From Rhodopseudomonas palustris JSC-3b (lineage in GTDB: Bacteria; Pseudomonadota; Alphaproteobacteria; Rhizobiales; Xanthobacteraceae), in assembly GCA_000504425.1 (NCBI GenBank), contig KI632513.1:3250138-3314137 (forward strand): 64,000 nt of DNA. Reading direction: 5' to 3'. A program made the position numbers and the translations under genes. The notes beneath the pieces are model-generated. The model made no database searches. It was not told where the DNA came from and saw nothing but the letters and a program-made list of their open reading frames with translations. Shown piece after piece: positions 63,893 through 64,000 of the stretch. The first letter of the stretch is position 1. The number at the start of each line of letters is the position of its first letter.

Positions 63893-64000
63893 TAATACCA
63901 ACGGTGATTGGTACCAACCTCTCCGCACGTCATGGCCGGGCTCCGTCCCGGCCATCCACGCCTTTGATCTTGATGCGCTTTTAAGTCGTGGATGGGCCCC
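63893..64000. repeat. Dispersed palindromic repeat, family A (copy cut by window end)
   Basis: GGTTGGTACCAACCTCTCCG-like leader (TGGTACCAACCTCTCCGCAC), then ATGGCCGGGCTCCGTCCCGG, CCATCCACGCCTTTGATCTT and TTTTAAGTCGTGGATG. The right hairpin runs off the window. Confidence 0.8.

Overview
This is a GC-rich alphaproteobacterial chromosome segment. It most probably comes from a purple non-sulfur Nitrobacteraceae member of the Rhodopseudomonas type. The reasons are a 503-residue malonyl-CoA synthetase that resembles the R. palustris MatB enzyme, down to the Lys488 context; a photosynthetic-clade (form IV) RubisCO-like protein; a ROSE RNA thermometer in front of a small heat-shock gene; a DivL-type pseudo-kinase; and several families of Nitrobacteraceae intergenic repeats. 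No phage, insertion sequence, CRISPR array, toxin-antitoxin pair or rRNA operon was seen. The window is mostly core chromosome with small accessory modules.

Layout. 1-4.9 kb: rpsA (cut by the window edge), cmk and aroA on the minus strand, with a DUF374 acyltransferase opposite, then the acidic FYDLN protein. 4.97-5.26 kb: two identical tRNA-Ala(GGC) genes. 5.4-11.4 kb: a family III CoA-transferase and the ugpBAEC glycerol-3-phosphate ABC importer behind a recognisable Pho box. 11.4-14.4 kb: heat-shock promoter, ROSE thermometer, hsp20 and DUF1150, then a DUF4407 membrane/coiled-coil protein ending in a strong terminator. 14.6-20.9 kb (minus): lptC-lptA-lptB-rpoN-hpf-ptsN envelope and nitrogen-PTS cluster, with rnd upstream. 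21-24.7 kb: a DevBCA-like export system divergent from a TetR regulator. 24.8-27 kb: ABC-F protein and YchJ. 27.2-29 kb: yjbQ coupled to the RubisCO-like gene.

29.2-41.7 kb is one long minus-strand run: divL, a tsaE-amgK fusion, a PilZ protein, murU, addB, addA and trxA. It combines cell-cycle signalling, tRNA t6A modification, peptidoglycan salvage and double-strand-break repair. 42-46.4 kb (minus): ubiE-ubiB-coaBC-dut, in which CoaBC carries an N-terminal ribbon-helix-helix domain. 46.5-51.4 kb (plus): mutM, matB, an SDR and a BzdR/BoxR-type regulator. 51.8-54.9 kb: fasciclin protein, a cytochrome b plus molybdopterin-enzyme pair and sodC. 54.9-63.7 kb: MFS transporter, leuB, a Tat-exported flavin amine oxidase, a YiiX-like peptidase, an EI24/CysZ-like membrane protein, nth, an AraC-MGMT fusion and a YqhA-like protein.

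The most unusual items are: the RHH-CoaBC fusion, with a perfect 11-bp inverted repeat (12-bp spacer) about 140 bp upstream that could be its operator; the DivL homologue with Tyr in place of the phospho-accepting His; the TsaE-AmgK fusion next to murU; the YjbQ/RubisCO-like pair; the ROSE element; and at least six dispersed palindromic repeat families filling the intergenic regions. Coordinates use the start codon judged best from ribosome-binding site, family length and overlap.
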